Shown here piece by piece: positions 1 through 8,864 of a DNA stretch of 64,000 nucleotides. The stretch lies in NCBI RefSeq assembly GCF_902859765.1, contig NZ_CADIJV010000028.1, positions 1 through 64,000 of the forward strand, written 5' to 3'. Origin of the DNA: Achromobacter pulmonis (GTDB lineage Bacteria; Pseudomonadota; Gammaproteobacteria; Burkholderiales; Burkholderiaceae_B). The notes under the pieces were generated by a model. The model searched no databases. It saw only the letters and a list, made by a program, of their open reading frames with translations, and had not been told where the DNA came from. Numbering within the stretch: position 1 is the stretch's first letter; the number at the start of each line of letters is the position of its first letter. The translations under genes and the position numbers were made by a program.

Positions 1-45
1 CCCTACCGGGTAAACCCTGATTCGCCGTCACCAGCCAAGCCCAAG

Positions 46-75
46 ACTATAGCACAATTTTTGCAGATCGTGCAA
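46..75 (-). promoter_or_regulatory. Leftward sigma70 promoter P2
   Basis: On the minus strand a -35 TTGCAC (70-75) and a -10 TATAGT (46-51) are separated by 18 bp, and a TGTGC precedes the -10. It reads out of the left edge. The same -10 context recurs at P1 about 210 bp upstream, so the two probably drive the same unseen gene, perhaps a stable RNA or another highly expressed gene. Confidence 0.5.
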
Positions 76-255
76 CTGGCTTCTGCCTGATTTGCACCGA
101 CTTACGCAAAATTCGCTGACCGCCGGTTCGAGAGAATCATCACTGACCCACCGCCTTGCCGCCCCGCGACAAACCCGCTTGCCGTAGCCTTCGGATCCGT
201 TGCACTTGCCTGCCCTCGCCGCTCAACAAAACTGCTTGAACTGCGAAGGAGCGAG

Positions 256-283
256 ACTATAGCACAGAATTTCGGCTTGTCAC
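256..283 (-). promoter_or_regulatory. Leftward sigma70 promoter P1
   Basis: On the minus strand GTGACA (278-283), a 16-bp spacer and TATAGT (256-261) form a good sigma70 promoter. The -10 is preceded by TGTGC and followed by CTCGCTCC. No coding sequence between here and the left edge is convincing, so the transcript should serve a gene beyond the window. Confidence 0.5.
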
Positions 284-313
284 GCCAGCATGACACGCAT
301 TTTGCAGAAAGAG

Positions 314-346
314 GATTCCAGCACGGCAGGCCGTCGCGCTGGAATC
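314..346. repeat. Hairpin with 9-bp perfect arms
   Basis: GATTCCAGC (314-322) pairs with GCTGGAATC (338-346), and an inner ACGGC/CCGT stem extends the structure. There is no T-run on either side, so this is not a clear terminator. Apart from the two leftward promoters, this hairpin and the AT palindromes at 423-462, I see no gene in 1-554. Confidence 0.4.
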
Positions 347-422
347 ATTCTGACTGATGGCTTCGGACGCTACCGCGGATGAGCAAGCGGTTGGCGCCGA
401 CGCGGGCAGCGGTCCTTTCGCC

Positions 423-462
423 AGCTGTCTATATATAGAAGCTGTCTATATATATAGATAGA
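423..462. repeat. Twin AT-rich palindromes in direct repeat
   Basis: AGCTGTCTATATATA occurs twice (from 423 and from 440). Each copy contains a self-palindromic TA tract, CTATATATAG at 429-438 and CTATATATATAG at 446-457, separated by 7 bp. This is striking in a GC-rich background. It could be an operator or a flexible DNA element downstream of the DUF1127-like gene. Confidence 0.4.
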
Positions 463-554
463 GAGAGCATCCAGGCGAGCATCTGTCATACCGCTGGCAG
501 GCCGCCCTGACGCCGACGGCCAGCCGGTGCGGCAGTCAGCCGCGCGCGTCCCGG

Positions 555-905
555 CTACCAGCGCAGGTATTCCACTCCCACCCTGCGCGTCAACGCCCGG
601 TTCGCCGTGCTCTGGTTGACCAGCCATTGCGGCGCCCCGATATCAGCCAGCATATGCGGGTCCATTTCCTCGGCCAGGTTGCGCAACACGGCGTGGGCGC
701 GCCGTTGGCGATAGCGACGCCATAGCCGGAGCAGGATTCCGCCCGGCGCCGAGGGCGCGGGCACCATGGCCTTCGATGGCGTGCCAATGTCGCGGGAGAC
801 TGCTGATGCACTCAGACCGACGACCACAGACGCCAAGGATGGCCCGGTCGGCGGCGAGGCTGGGGCCGCGGATGGCGATGCCTGGAAACAGGTTTGCGGG
901 GACAT
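555..905 (-). CDS. DUF1127-like small basic protein
   Basis: The product has 116 residues. The C-terminal half carries an Arg-rich amphipathic segment (around residues 58-70, LWRRYRQRRAH) followed by a 'L..MD..MLADIGAP' stretch typical of DUF1127/YjiS-like proteins. These are small proteins often tied to stress or phosphate responses and of unclear biochemical role. The N-terminal half is Ala/Pro/Ser-rich and longer than the usual DUF1127 protein (about 50-70 residues). The start at 905 is chosen because AAGGAG lies 7 nt upstream; an ATA-like or upstream start at 926 lacks a ribosome site. It is divergent from the LysR gene at 1087, which may control it. Family assignment rests on the C-terminal pattern only. 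Confidence 0.6.
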   Translation of the reverse strand: MSPQTCFQASPSAAPASPPTGPSLASVVVGLSASAVSRDIGTPSKAMVPAPSAPGGILLRLWRRYRQRRAHAVLRNLAEEMDPHMLADIGAPQWLVNQSTANRALTRRVGVEYLRW

Positions 906-1086
906 GGGCAGGCTCCTTGGGATCATTCGTTCCGGTAAGCTTATTCGCCCAAACCTGCGCAGAAAATCGAATTGTTTTACCCATATCGTTCAGATAAACT
1001 AACCAATCAATCTTCTCCCTTGCCCTTCCCCGCCGCCGTGCCGAAGCGCTCCCACCGACCGCAGCAGCCAATTTCTTATCCTACGC

Positions 1087-2025
1087 ATGCGCCTGCCCCT
1101 TAATACCCTGCCCGCGTTCCGTGTCGTCGCCGAACTGCAAAACCTGCGTGCCGCCGCCGATCGCCTGCACCTGACCCATAGCGCCGTCAGCCAACAGATC
1201 AAGGGCCTGGAAGAACAACTCGGCTTTGCGCTGTTCGATCGCAGTGGACGCGGCATCGTGCTCAACGCCGCGGGCGCGGCCCTGTTGTGCAGCGTGCAGA
1301 GCGCGATGGCGCTGCTGGACGAGGGGGTGATGGCGGCGGCTGCCGCCGCCAGCGGCAGCGCGCAGCGCTTGCGCGTCTCGGTGCTGCCGTCGTTCGCACA
1401 ACGCTGGCTGTTGCCGCGCATGGCGCGCTGGCACAAGCGCCATCCGGAACTCTCGTTGGAGATCGAGACCTCGCAAAACGTCGTGGATTTGTTGCGCGAT
1501 GGCTTTCACGCCGCGCTGCGGTTCGGCCGCGGCCCCTGGCCCGGTGTGGCGTCGGAACCGCTGTTCGATCTGCCGTTGCCGTTGATTGTGCTGGCTTCGC
1601 CGGAGACCGCCGCGGCGCTACCCGACAACACGCCCGAGACGCTCGCGCGCCAACCGCTGCTGGGTGAGCGCGAGATGTGGCAACACTGGTTCAACGGCGC
1701 CGGCCTGAGCGTGCCGGTCACGCCCGTGGCCACGTTCAATGATGCCGGCATGATGCTGCAGGCGGCGGAACAGGGCTTGGGCATCACCCTGGGACGCGAG
1801 CTGCTGGCCGCCGATGCGATCAACGCGGGGCGCCTGGTGCAGGTGTCGCCTGTGACCGTGCACTACGAACAGGCCCAGACCTATCACCTGGTCTACCGCC
1901 CCAGCCTGCGTGATTGGGAACCGCTGGTCGCCTTGAAGCAGTGGTTGCGCGACGAACTGGAGCGATGCGGCAACGGCCTTGAGTCCAGCGCTGAACACGG
2001 AACAGCGCCGCCAAAGCAGGTGTAG
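1087..2025 (+). CDS. LysR-family regulator, GcvA-like
   Basis: A 312-residue LysR-type transcription factor. The winged HTH lies at residues 3-62 (LPAFRVVAELQNLRAAADRL, then HSAVSQQIKGLEEQLG..LF.R), followed by the linker helix and a periplasmic-binding-protein-like effector domain (about 90-295). The opening 'LPLNTLPAFRVVAE' and 'LTHSAVSQQIK' are typical of the GcvA/AmpR branch. It is divergent from the DUF1127-like gene (gap 181 bp), the most likely autoregulated target, while the CoA transferase downstream is convergent. The effector is not predictable from the sequence. Confidence 0.9.
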   Translation: MRLPLNTLPAFRVVAELQNLRAAADRLHLTHSAVSQQIKGLEEQLGFALFDRSGRGIVLNAAGAALLCSVQSAMALLDEGVMAAAAAASGSAQRLRVSVLPSFAQRWLLPRMARWHKRHPELSLEIETSQNVVDLLRDGFHAALRFGRGPWPGVASEPLFDLPLPLIVLASPETAAALPDNTPETLARQPLLGEREMWQHWFNGAGLSVPVTPVATFNDAGMMLQAAEQGLGITLGRELLAADAINAGRLVQVSPVTVHYEQAQTYHLVYRPSLRDWEPLVALKQWLRDELERCGNGLESSAEHGTAPPKQV

Positions 2026-2066
2026 CGCGGCGCCAGCGGTCTCCGGACCGCCGGCGGTAGTCGCGT

Positions 2067-3584
2067 TCAGGCGACTTTGCGGGCCGCGGGCGGCGTCGCG
2101 CGCATGGAGTCGGCCTGATTGAAGCGCTGGTGCCAGGAAAAGGCCTCTTCCAGCAGGTGCGGCGTCTGGCCCCCACGTTCGCAGGCGCGATCGAAATAGT
2201 CCTGCAACGCATCGCGGTAAGAGGGATGGACGCAATGCTGGATGATGGCGCGGGCGCGCTCGCGCGGCGCCAGGCCGCGCAGATCGGCCAGGCCGCATTC
2301 GGTCACCAACACGTCGACGTCGTGTTCCGTGTGATCGACATGCGAGACCATCGGCACGACACTGGAAATATCACCGTTCTTGGCCATGGACTTGGACACG
2401 AAGATCGCCAGATGGGCATTGCGGGCGAAGTCACCCGAACCGCCGATGCCATTCATCATGTGGGTACCGCCGACATGGGTCGAATTGACGTTGCCGTAGA
2501 TGTCGAATTCCAGCGCGGTGTTGATCGCAATGATGCCAAGGCGGCGCACGATCTCCGGCGCGTTGCTGATCTCTTGCGGACGCAGCACGATGCGTTCACG
2601 GTAATGCTCGATATTGGCCAGGATCTTTTCATAGACCGGCCGGGAAACGGTAATGGACGAGGCCGAGGCGAACGCCAACTTGCCTTGGTCCAGCAATTCG
2701 ATGGCGCTGTCCTGCAGCACTTCCGAATACATCGTCAGGCCTTCGAACTCCGACGACTCGAAGCCATGCAACACGGCATTGGCAATGGTGCCGATGCCGG
2801 CCTGCAGCGGCAACAGCGTACTGTCCAGGCGGCCGGCGGCGACCTCCGCGCGCAGGAAGGTGTTGATGTGGGCCGCAATGGCGCTGGTTTCGGCATCCGG
2901 CGGCAGGGCATTGGAGGGGCTATCCGGCTCGTGCGTGATGACGATGGCGGCGATCCTGTCAGGATCGACCTCGATGCAGGGCTGACCGATGCGTTGGTCG
3001 ACCGAGACCAGGCCGATCGGCTCGCGCCGAGGCCTGTCAGTGGGAACGTAGATGTCGTGCAGGCCTTCGATGGCGGCCGGGACACCGAGGTTCAGCTCGA
3101 TGATGATGCGCTGAGCCTGCTGCGCGAACGACGCGGAGTTGCCCACCGACATGGTGGGCACAATGGCGCCGGTTTCGGTGATGGCGGCGGCCTCGATGAT
3201 GGCCACGTCGACCGGGCCGATGTGGCCGGCGCGCAGTTGCTCGGCGGTCTCCGACAGGTGCTGGTCGATGAAGGCAACCTCGCCCTGGTTGATCTTGCGG
3301 CGCAGGGTGGTGTCAACCTGGAACGGCATGCGGCGAGCGAGCGCATTGGCCTGCGCCAGCATCTTGTCGGTGTCGTGCCCCAGCGAGGCGCCGGTGATCA
3401 GCGTGATGGCAAGCGGTTCGCGCTCGGCGCGCGCGGCCAGCGCCGCGGGCACCGACTTGCAATCGCCGGCACGCGTGAAACCGCTCATGCCCACGGTCAT
3501 GCCGTCTTCGACCAGCAGGGCCGCCTGTTGCGCGGTCGTGATCTTGGCACGTAGCCCGGGGTGGCGGATACGGTCGGTATGCAT
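2067..3584 (-). CDS. Succinyl/acetyl-CoA:CoA transferase (Ach1/ScpC family)
   Basis: A 505-residue cytoplasmic enzyme of the acetyl-CoA hydrolase/transferase family, which moves CoA between acetyl-, propionyl- and succinyl-type acids. Length and motifs fit the succinate CoA-transferase branch. 'MSGFTRAGD' is near residue 33, the catalytic glutamate sits in 'MYSEVLQD' (Glu288), and there is a Gly-rich 'GGTHMMNGIGGSGDFARNA' near 380. It is divergent from the LysR gene at 3824, with an LTTR-like T-N11-A site between them, so acetate- or propionate-responsive control is plausible. Whether it acts mainly on acetate, propionate or succinate cannot be read from the sequence. Confidence 0.88.
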   Translation of the reverse strand: MHTDRIRHPGLRAKITTAQQAALLVEDGMTVGMSGFTRAGDCKSVPAALAARAEREPLAITLITGASLGHDTDKMLAQANALARRMPFQVDTTLRRKINQGEVAFIDQHLSETAEQLRAGHIGPVDVAIIEAAAITETGAIVPTMSVGNSASFAQQAQRIIIELNLGVPAAIEGLHDIYVPTDRPRREPIGLVSVDQRIGQPCIEVDPDRIAAIVITHEPDSPSNALPPDAETSAIAAHINTFLRAEVAAGRLDSTLLPLQAGIGTIANAVLHGFESSEFEGLTMYSEVLQDSAIELLDQGKLAFASASSITVSRPVYEKILANIEHYRERIVLRPQEISNAPEIVRRLGIIAINTALEFDIYGNVNSTHVGGTHMMNGIGGSGDFARNAHLAIFVSKSMAKNGDISSVVPMVSHVDHTEHDVDVLVTECGLADLRGLAPRERARAIIQHCVHPSYRDALQDYFDRACERGGQTPHLLEEAFSWHQRFNQADSMRATPPAARKVA

Positions 3585-3750
3585 GGTGTCTCCAGATTCA
3601 AAAGCCGGCGGCTCGCGGCTGGACGCGACGGTATGCCGCCGACGTCCAGGCGCCGTCTAGCGCGGCGTTTCGTGACGTCCGAAGCGCGCCTTGCCGGCCT
3701 GCTCCGGGTCGAATTTCCCGCAGTATAGGAAGCGCAGGCCAAATCTCGTA

Positions 3751-3776
3751 ATGACTTAAAATCATCCAAATAAGTC
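3751..3776. promoter_or_regulatory. LysR-type operator between CoA transferase and its regulator
   Basis: ATGACTTAAAATCAT (3751-3765) is an interrupted palindrome with the LTTR T-N11-A signature. An overlapping repeat, GACTTA (3753-3758) and TAAGTC (3771-3776), gives a second nested dyad. The AT-rich block contrasts with its surroundings and lies 48-73 bp before the regulator start. Confidence 0.5.
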
Positions 3777-3823
3777 GTTTTTTTCATTACTTGAACATTC
3801 CGCTTTTTGGACGGGGGATCATC

Positions 3824-4729
3824 TTGGACGTGCGCGCTCTGCGATATTTCGTCGAAACGGTGCGGCATGCCAGCTTCACGCAGGCGGCCAAGGCCCTGTT
3901 CGTCACCCAGTCGACCGTCAGCAAGATGATCCGCCAGCTTGAGGAAGAGGCGGGTACGCCGCTGCTGATACGGGACGGCCACACCGCGCGGCCCACCGAT
4001 ACGGGGCGCGTGATGTACCAGCGTGGCCTGCAAGTGCTGGAGACCATGCGCCAGCTAGGCGAGGAAATGCGCCAGACCGCCGAGCTGCAACGCGGCGCTC
4101 TCGAAGTCGGCATTCCGCCCATGATCAACCTGCTGTTCACGCCCGTGGTCAAGCGCTTTCGCGAGTTGCATCCCGGCATCCACCTCACCTTGCGCGAGGG
4201 CACCGGCCGCGCGGTGGAAGACCTGGTGGCGGGAGGAGAACTGGAAGTGGGCGCGACCATCCTGCCGATCGCGGCCGACAGCGGCCTGGCCGCGCGGGCA
4301 TTCGGCAGCTATCCGATCTGGGTGATCGGACCGCCGGACGCGTCCTGGGCCGGTAAGACCTCACTGCCTTTGAGCGCACTGCGCGACACCCGCCTGCTGA
4401 TTCCCACCGATGACTTCGCCATGACCCGGCGGCTGCGCCAGGCCTTTGCCGACGCGGGCTTGCAGCCCGGCATCGCGGCCCAGAGCGCGCATTGGGACTT
4501 CCTGGTCGCGATGGCCTCGGCCGGCCTGGGCGCGGCCTTGCTGCCCGAGCCCCTGATGCGCCGCATGAAGACCCGCGGATTGAGTACCGCCCGGCTGGCC
4601 AAATCCGGGCTGCAATGGGAGGTCGGCCATATCTGGCAGCAATCCGGTTACTTGTCGTACGCCGCCCGCGCCTGGCTGGAGGTGTGCGATGCGGTGCTGG
4701 GCGGGCCTCGCGCCAGCCGCCGCAACTAA
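3824..4729 (+). CDS. LysR-family regulator
   Basis: A LysR regulator of about 301 residues. The HTH (MDVRALRYFVETVRHASFTQ, then QSTVSKMIRQLEEEAG) is at residues 1-60 and the effector-binding domain is about 90-290. The CynR/CbbR-like N terminus 'MDVRALRYFVETV' suggests a TTG start at 3824, with GGGGG 5-7 nt upstream. A TTG at 3791 and a GTG at 3830 are alternatives. The gene is divergent from the CoA transferase across an operator-like dyad, so that gene is its likely target. The stop at 4727-4729 is 88 bp from the channel gene that follows in the same direction. Confidence 0.88.
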   Translation: MDVRALRYFVETVRHASFTQAAKALFVTQSTVSKMIRQLEEEAGTPLLIRDGHTARPTDTGRVMYQRGLQVLETMRQLGEEMRQTAELQRGALEVGIPPMINLLFTPVVKRFRELHPGIHLTLREGTGRAVEDLVAGGELEVGATILPIAADSGLAARAFGSYPIWVIGPPDASWAGKTSLPLSALRDTRLLIPTDDFAMTRRLRQAFADAGLQPGIAAQSAHWDFLVAMASAGLGAALLPEPLMRRMKTRGLSTARLAKSGLQWEVGHIWQQSGYLSYAARAWLEVCDAVLGGPRASRRN

Positions 4730-4817
4730 GGGGGGACACAGCGGAGTTTTTGTTGCAACGAAGCGGGCAACGGCTTGCTATGCTGCCGCCTCAAAGCGAT
4801 TCGATCGCCTAAGAAAC

Positions 4818-7244
4818 ATGACTCCGAACCTGCCATATCCGCGCCTGCGCGTCGCCCCCCGCGCCCGCGCTTTCGTCGCCCTGATCGCCGCCCTGCTGCT
4901 GGCACTGTGCCTGGCGCCCGCGTTTGCCGCCACGCCCGCCACGCCCGGCGAGACCGACGCCATGCTGGTCGCCGCCCGCAAACAGCTCGATGACATCCGC
5001 AAGCGCATCCCCGACGAGACCGATGACGCCGAGCTGCTCAAGCAGCGCGGCGATGCGCTCGACATTCAATCCAAGGCCGACGCCGCCGCCGATGCGCTCA
5101 CGCCGCAGTTGACCAGCGTGACGGCGCGCCTGAGCGAGTTGGGCACTCCGCCCGACGGCGCCAAGGAGGCGCCCGACGTCGCGGCCCAGCGCATGCAACT
5201 GGACAAGAGCAGCCGCGCCCTGGATGCGCAGATCAAGCTGGCCCGGCTGCTGTCCGTGGATGCGGCCCAGGCCGTGGAGCAGATCGCGGCCCAGCGCCGC
5301 ACCCAATTCCAGGCACGGCTGGGCGAGCGCCGCGACTCGTTCCTGTCGGCCCAGTTCTGGACCGAATTCCGCCAGGAATTTCCGCGCGACCTGGAACGGT
5401 TGCTGGCATTGCGCGACGATCTGGCGACCGCGGTCGGCCAGACGCCGAGGTGGGGCTGGGTGCTGCTGGCCACGGCAGCCGCGCTGGCGATCGCCCTGCG
5501 TATCTGGATCGGGCGCATGCTCTTGCGCATCACCGCCACGCGGGTACCGCCGGGACGCCTGCGGCGTTCGTTCCTGGCGGTCGCGCTGCTGGCGCTGGCG
5601 GTGGCCACGCCGGGGGTCATCGCCCTGCTGTTGCATATTGGCCTGGACTGGAATTCGCAACTGTCGGACAACAGCGGCACGCTGTTGGCCAATCTGGTTG
5701 CGACAGTCTGTTTCGGGGGGTATGTGTCAGGGCTGGGCTACGCCCTGCTTTCGGCCAACCGGCCATCCTGGCGCCTGCCTCCGGTCTCCGACATGGTGGC
5801 GCAACGCCTGCGCTGGCTGCCGGGGGTACTGGGTGTGCTGGTCGTGATGATCTGGCTGGCCGAACGCCTGCCGGTGCTGCTGAACGTCAGCCTGACCACC
5901 ACCATCACCCTGACCGGCATCGCCGCGGTGCTCGTCATGGCGACGATGGCGGTGGCGTTGTCGATCGGCCGCCGGCTGCGCCGCCTGGCGCAGCAACAGG
6001 ACGCCGCCCCCACGCCCTTCTGGGTCTCGTTGCTGCTGACCGCCGCCGGCACCGTACTGGCCATCAGCCTGGCCAGTCTGCTGGCCGGTTACGTGGCATT
6101 CGGCAGTTTCCTGGCCAAGCAGGTGCTGTGGGTACTGATCATCCTGGCATCGGCCTATCTGCTGTCGCTGCTGATCGAAGATGGGTTCAGCACTTTGCTC
6201 GGCACCTCGCACCGTGATGATGGCGAGGGCACCAGCCTGCGCGATCAGGCGGCGGTGCTGCTGTCGGGCGTGGGCCGGGTGGCGGTGGGACTGCTGGCGC
6301 TGATCCTGTTGCTGGCGCCGTTCGGCGAAGGGCCGATGGACCTGGTGCAGCGCTTCGACCAGTTGCGCAAGGGCCTGGCCATCGGTGAGGCGCAGATCCG
6401 GCCGGGCGCGGTGCTGCAGGCGCTGCTGGTGCTGAGCCTGTCGCTGTTGAGCGTGAAGATGCTCAAGCGCTGGCTGGCCAACCGCTACCTGCCCACCACC
6501 GAGCTGGATCCGGGCATGCAGTTGTCGGCGGCAACGCTGTTCGGCTACGCGGGGTTCGTCCTGGCGATCGCGCTGTCGCTGTCGGCCGCGGGCATCGGTC
6601 TGGAACGGGTGGCGTGGATCGCCAGCGCACTGTCGGTGGGCATCGGTTTCGGTCTGCAGGCGGTGGTGCAGAATTTCGTGTCGGGCCTGATCCTGCTGGC
6701 CGAACGCCCCGTCAAAGTGGGCGACTGGGTCTCGCTGGGCGGCGTCGAGGGCGACATCCTGCGCATCAATGTGCGGGCTACGGAGATCCAGATGGGCGAT
6801 CGCTCGACGGTGATCGTTCCGAATTCGGAATTCGTCACCAAGACGGTGCGCAACGTCACGCGCTCAAATCCCTTGGGGCTGGTGCAGATCAAGCTGCCAT
6901 TGCCGCTGTCGACCGACGCCCAGCGGGTGCGCGAGCTGATCCTGCAGGCATTCGCCGACCATGAGGATGTGCTCGATTCGCCGCCGCCCAATGTATTCCT
7001 CGATGGGATCGAGGCCGGCAATCTGGTGTTCAACGCCAAGGGCTATGTCTCGTCGCCACGCTCGGCCTACGGCGTGCGTAGCGCACTGCTTTTCACCGTA
7101 CTGCAGCGGCTGCAGGAGGCCGGGTTGGCGGTATCGGCGCCACCCACGATGTTACTGGCATCGGCCCCGCAGGCGGCGGCGTTAATGCGCCCGGATGCCG
7201 CCGAGGGGCCGGGCGCCGCGGCCACGCCCGTCGCCGCGCCCTGA
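4818..7244 (+). CDS. MscS-type mechanosensitive channel with DUF3772 domain
   Basis: The product has 808 residues. A signal peptide (about 1-38, ending APAFAA) precedes a periplasmic helical DUF3772 region (about 50-200). Roughly eleven membrane spans follow (about 215-620), then the conserved MscS core with pore helix and beta domain (GLQAVVQNFVSGLILLAERP, VGDWV, VPNSEFVTKTVRN) up to about residue 790. Large DUF3772-MscS proteins such as YbiO-type channels gate the inner membrane and release solutes under hypo-osmotic shock. The ATG at 4818 is chosen because it opens a typical signal peptide; upstream in-frame sequence overlaps the LysR gene. The C-terminal tail is Ala/Pro-rich. Confidence 0.88.
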   Translation: MTPNLPYPRLRVAPRARAFVALIAALLLALCLAPAFAATPATPGETDAMLVAARKQLDDIRKRIPDETDDAELLKQRGDALDIQSKADAAADALTPQLTSVTARLSELGTPPDGAKEAPDVAAQRMQLDKSSRALDAQIKLARLLSVDAAQAVEQIAAQRRTQFQARLGERRDSFLSAQFWTEFRQEFPRDLERLLALRDDLATAVGQTPRWGWVLLATAAALAIALRIWIGRMLLRITATRVPPGRLRRSFLAVALLALAVATPGVIALLLHIGLDWNSQLSDNSGTLLANLVATVCFGGYVSGLGYALLSANRPSWRLPPVSDMVAQRLRWLPGVLGVLVVMIWLAERLPVLLNVSLTTTITLTGIAAVLVMATMAVALSIGRRLRRLAQQQDAAPTPFWVSLLLTAAGTVLAISLASLLAGYVAFGSFLAKQVLWVLIILASAYLLSLLIEDGFSTLLGTSHRDDGEGTSLRDQAAVLLSGVGRVAVGLLALILLLAPFGEGPMDLVQRFDQLRKGLAIGEAQIRPGAVLQALLVLSLSLLSVKMLKRWLANRYLPTTELDPGMQLSAATLFGYAGFVLAIALSLSAAGIGLERVAWIASALSVGIGFGLQAVVQNFVSGLILLAERPVKVGDWVSLGGVEGDILRINVRATEIQMGDRSTVIVPNSEFVTKTVRNVTRSNPLGLVQIKLPLPLSTDAQRVRELILQAFADHEDVLDSPPPNVFLDGIEAGNLVFNAKGYVSSPRSAYGVRSALLFTVLQRLQEAGLAVSAPPTMLLASAPQAAALMRPDAAEGPGAAATPVAAP

Positions 7245-7262
7245 GAGCCGGGGCCACGCTCG

Positions 7263-7958
7263 TCAACCCGGCGAGTAGAAGTCCGCCAGGCGCTGACTGT
7301 CCATGCGCGGATTGCGCAGCGGCGGCGAATTCACCATGGTGTTTTGCACGGACAGGACCGGATAAGTCTGCGCAAGGGGTCCGGACGCCATGGCCGGCGC
7401 CGGTGCGTATTGCGCCTGGTTTGGCCCCGGCGCGGGCGCGGCCTGGGCGACGTTCGAGTTGGGACTCTCGAACCGGTGGTCAGCGGTCGTCAGCGAAGGA
7501 TTGGTGCACAGTCCCTGCGCGGTCAGCGCAGCCTTGGTCCGGTCATCGGTCTGGCAGAGGATGTCGACCGCCGCAGTCTCGAGGCGGCGCGAGCGATCCG
7601 GATCCTTGGTGGAGGCGGCCGCCTGCATGGTGCGTTCAAAGTTGCGGCGCAGGCTGCACTTCTGGTCTTCGACCGGGAAGGCCACGTTCATGCCGAACCC
7701 GACCACGGAACCTCCGCCGCCAGCCGACACCATGCAGCTGTCGGACGAGAACGAGCCATAGAAACTCTGCGCGCCAATCGGCGGCGCGGTCCGCAGGGTG
7801 CTCGAACCGTTGCTGTTGGAATTGAACGTGATGCCCTGATTGTTGCCGGCGTTGGTCGAGCCTGATGTCGCCGCAGTGGTCGAGGAAGAAGTGCTGGTCT
7901 GGGCGCCGGCGGAGAAGGCCACCAGCGACAGGGTTAAGGCAAGCGCAAGGGTTTTCAT
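7263..7958 (-). CDS. Secreted Ser/Thr/Asn-rich protein, unknown function
   Basis: The product has 231 residues with a Sec signal peptide (MKTLALALTLSLVAFSAGA, cleavage about 19/20). A low-complexity Ser/Thr/Asn region (20-55) leads into a segment with 'SCMVSAGGGGSVVGFGMNVAFP', and the protein carries several cysteines (at SCMV, KCSL, LCQT, LCTN) that could form two disulfides. The C terminus is Pro/Ala/Gln-rich. It lies 47 bp downstream of a second secreted gene on the same strand, so the pair is probably one operon. I do not recognise a family. A surface or appendage-associated role is only inferred from composition and pairing. Confidence 0.75.
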   Translation of the reverse strand: MKTLALALTLSLVAFSAGAQTSTSSSTTAATSGSTNAGNNQGITFNSNSNGSSTLRTAPPIGAQSFYGSFSSDSCMVSAGGGGSVVGFGMNVAFPVEDQKCSLRRNFERTMQAAASTKDPDRSRRLETAAVDILCQTDDRTKAALTAQGLCTNPSLTTADHRFESPNSNVAQAAPAPGPNQAQYAPAPAMASGPLAQTYPVLSVQNTMVNSPPLRNPRMDSQRLADFYSPG

Positions 7959-8005
7959 GATGTCCTCTCGACCGGACGGCCGAAGCCGTCCGGATTGCGT
8001 GCTGC

Positions 8006-8473
8006 TCAGTGACCGAAACCGCCCACGGGACCGACGCCGTGGATCGACGCGGTCGCCCCGATCGCACCGGCATTGAACGTGCCCGTGGCCGATGCGTTGG
8101 TGGTGGTGTTGCCGAACGTGGCGCCGCCGTTGGCGATGCTGTCGCCCACCATGATCGGCGCATTGCCGGTGATGTGGCCGTAGCTTTCACTGGTGGCGTA
8201 TTGCCGCGTGCTGGTGACCGCGGTGGTGCCGTCGGGACTGAACGATCCTCCCGCTGTGGCGACACCGCCCGTCTCGCCGAACGACGTCTGGCTCGATGAG
8301 CCATAGCCGTTGATCTGGGTCGAGACCACGGAGGTGCCCGTGGAAACCGACGAGACCGTGCCCGTGATGGTACCGACATGGCCGGACGCCGACATGCCGG
8401 GCTGGCCCGGTCCACTCGCGTAGGCGGAAACCGCGACGAGGGACAACGTTGCGACTGCTGCGAGCTTTTTCAT
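8006..8473 (-). CDS. Secreted Gly/Ser/Thr-rich repeat-like protein, unknown function
   Basis: The product has 155 residues with a signal peptide (MKKLAAVATLSLVAVSAYA). The mature part has no cysteine and is built of Gly, Ser, Thr and Ala with alternating hydrophobic positions. Short echoes such as 'GTITGTVSSVSTGTS' and 'GATFGNTTTNASATGTF' could fit a beta-rich or beta-solenoid secreted protein. A ribosome site (GGAG) precedes the ATG. It is the first gene of a two-gene operon with the secreted protein at 7263-7958. No family is recognised; curli-like subunits are similar in size and composition, but their repeat signature is not seen. Confidence 0.72.
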   Translation of the reverse strand: MKKLAAVATLSLVAVSAYASGPGQPGMSASGHVGTITGTVSSVSTGTSVVSTQINGYGSSSQTSFGETGGVATAGGSFSPDGTTAVTSTRQYATSESYGHITGNAPIMVGDSIANGGATFGNTTTNASATGTFNAGAIGATASIHGVGPVGGFGH

Positions 8474-8595
8474 TTGCGCTCCTCCCGATCCGCTGCATGC
8501 GGATGATCAGGTACCGGTGGCCGACCGGCGCGGACCTCTACCCCCCCGACGCTGTACGCGCATACGGCAACGTGGCGTTTGGGACTTTCGTATTG

Positions 8596-8617
8596 GTACG
8601 GAATGATTGCGCCGTAC
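8596..8617. promoter_or_regulatory. Inverted repeat upstream of the secreted-protein operon
   Basis: GTACGG (8596-8601) and CCGTAC (8612-8617) are separated by 10 bp; extended to 9 bp the arms have one mismatch. It is about 125 bp before the start of the operon at 8473. I see no gene in 8474-8864; this dyad is the only structure there that looks like an operator. Confidence 0.4.
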
Positions 8618-8864
8618 TAAGGACGTCGGTATCGGTTAAACGGGCGACCGATCCCAAGGGAGTGAGGAGGAAGACGTAAAAGATGTCATGCAATCTGCGA
8701 ATATCGGCGCCCGCGCCATGCGTATGGCGGAGGCTTGGCCCGCGCCGGGCGCGATTGCTGCGGCGCATCTCAGCTCATAGGATGGGGGGATGCGGCATGC
8801 CCTCGCACGCATTCCCTAGCACGCACGGCGTGCGGTCTTCGACAGGCCGCCGTTCGGTTTACTG

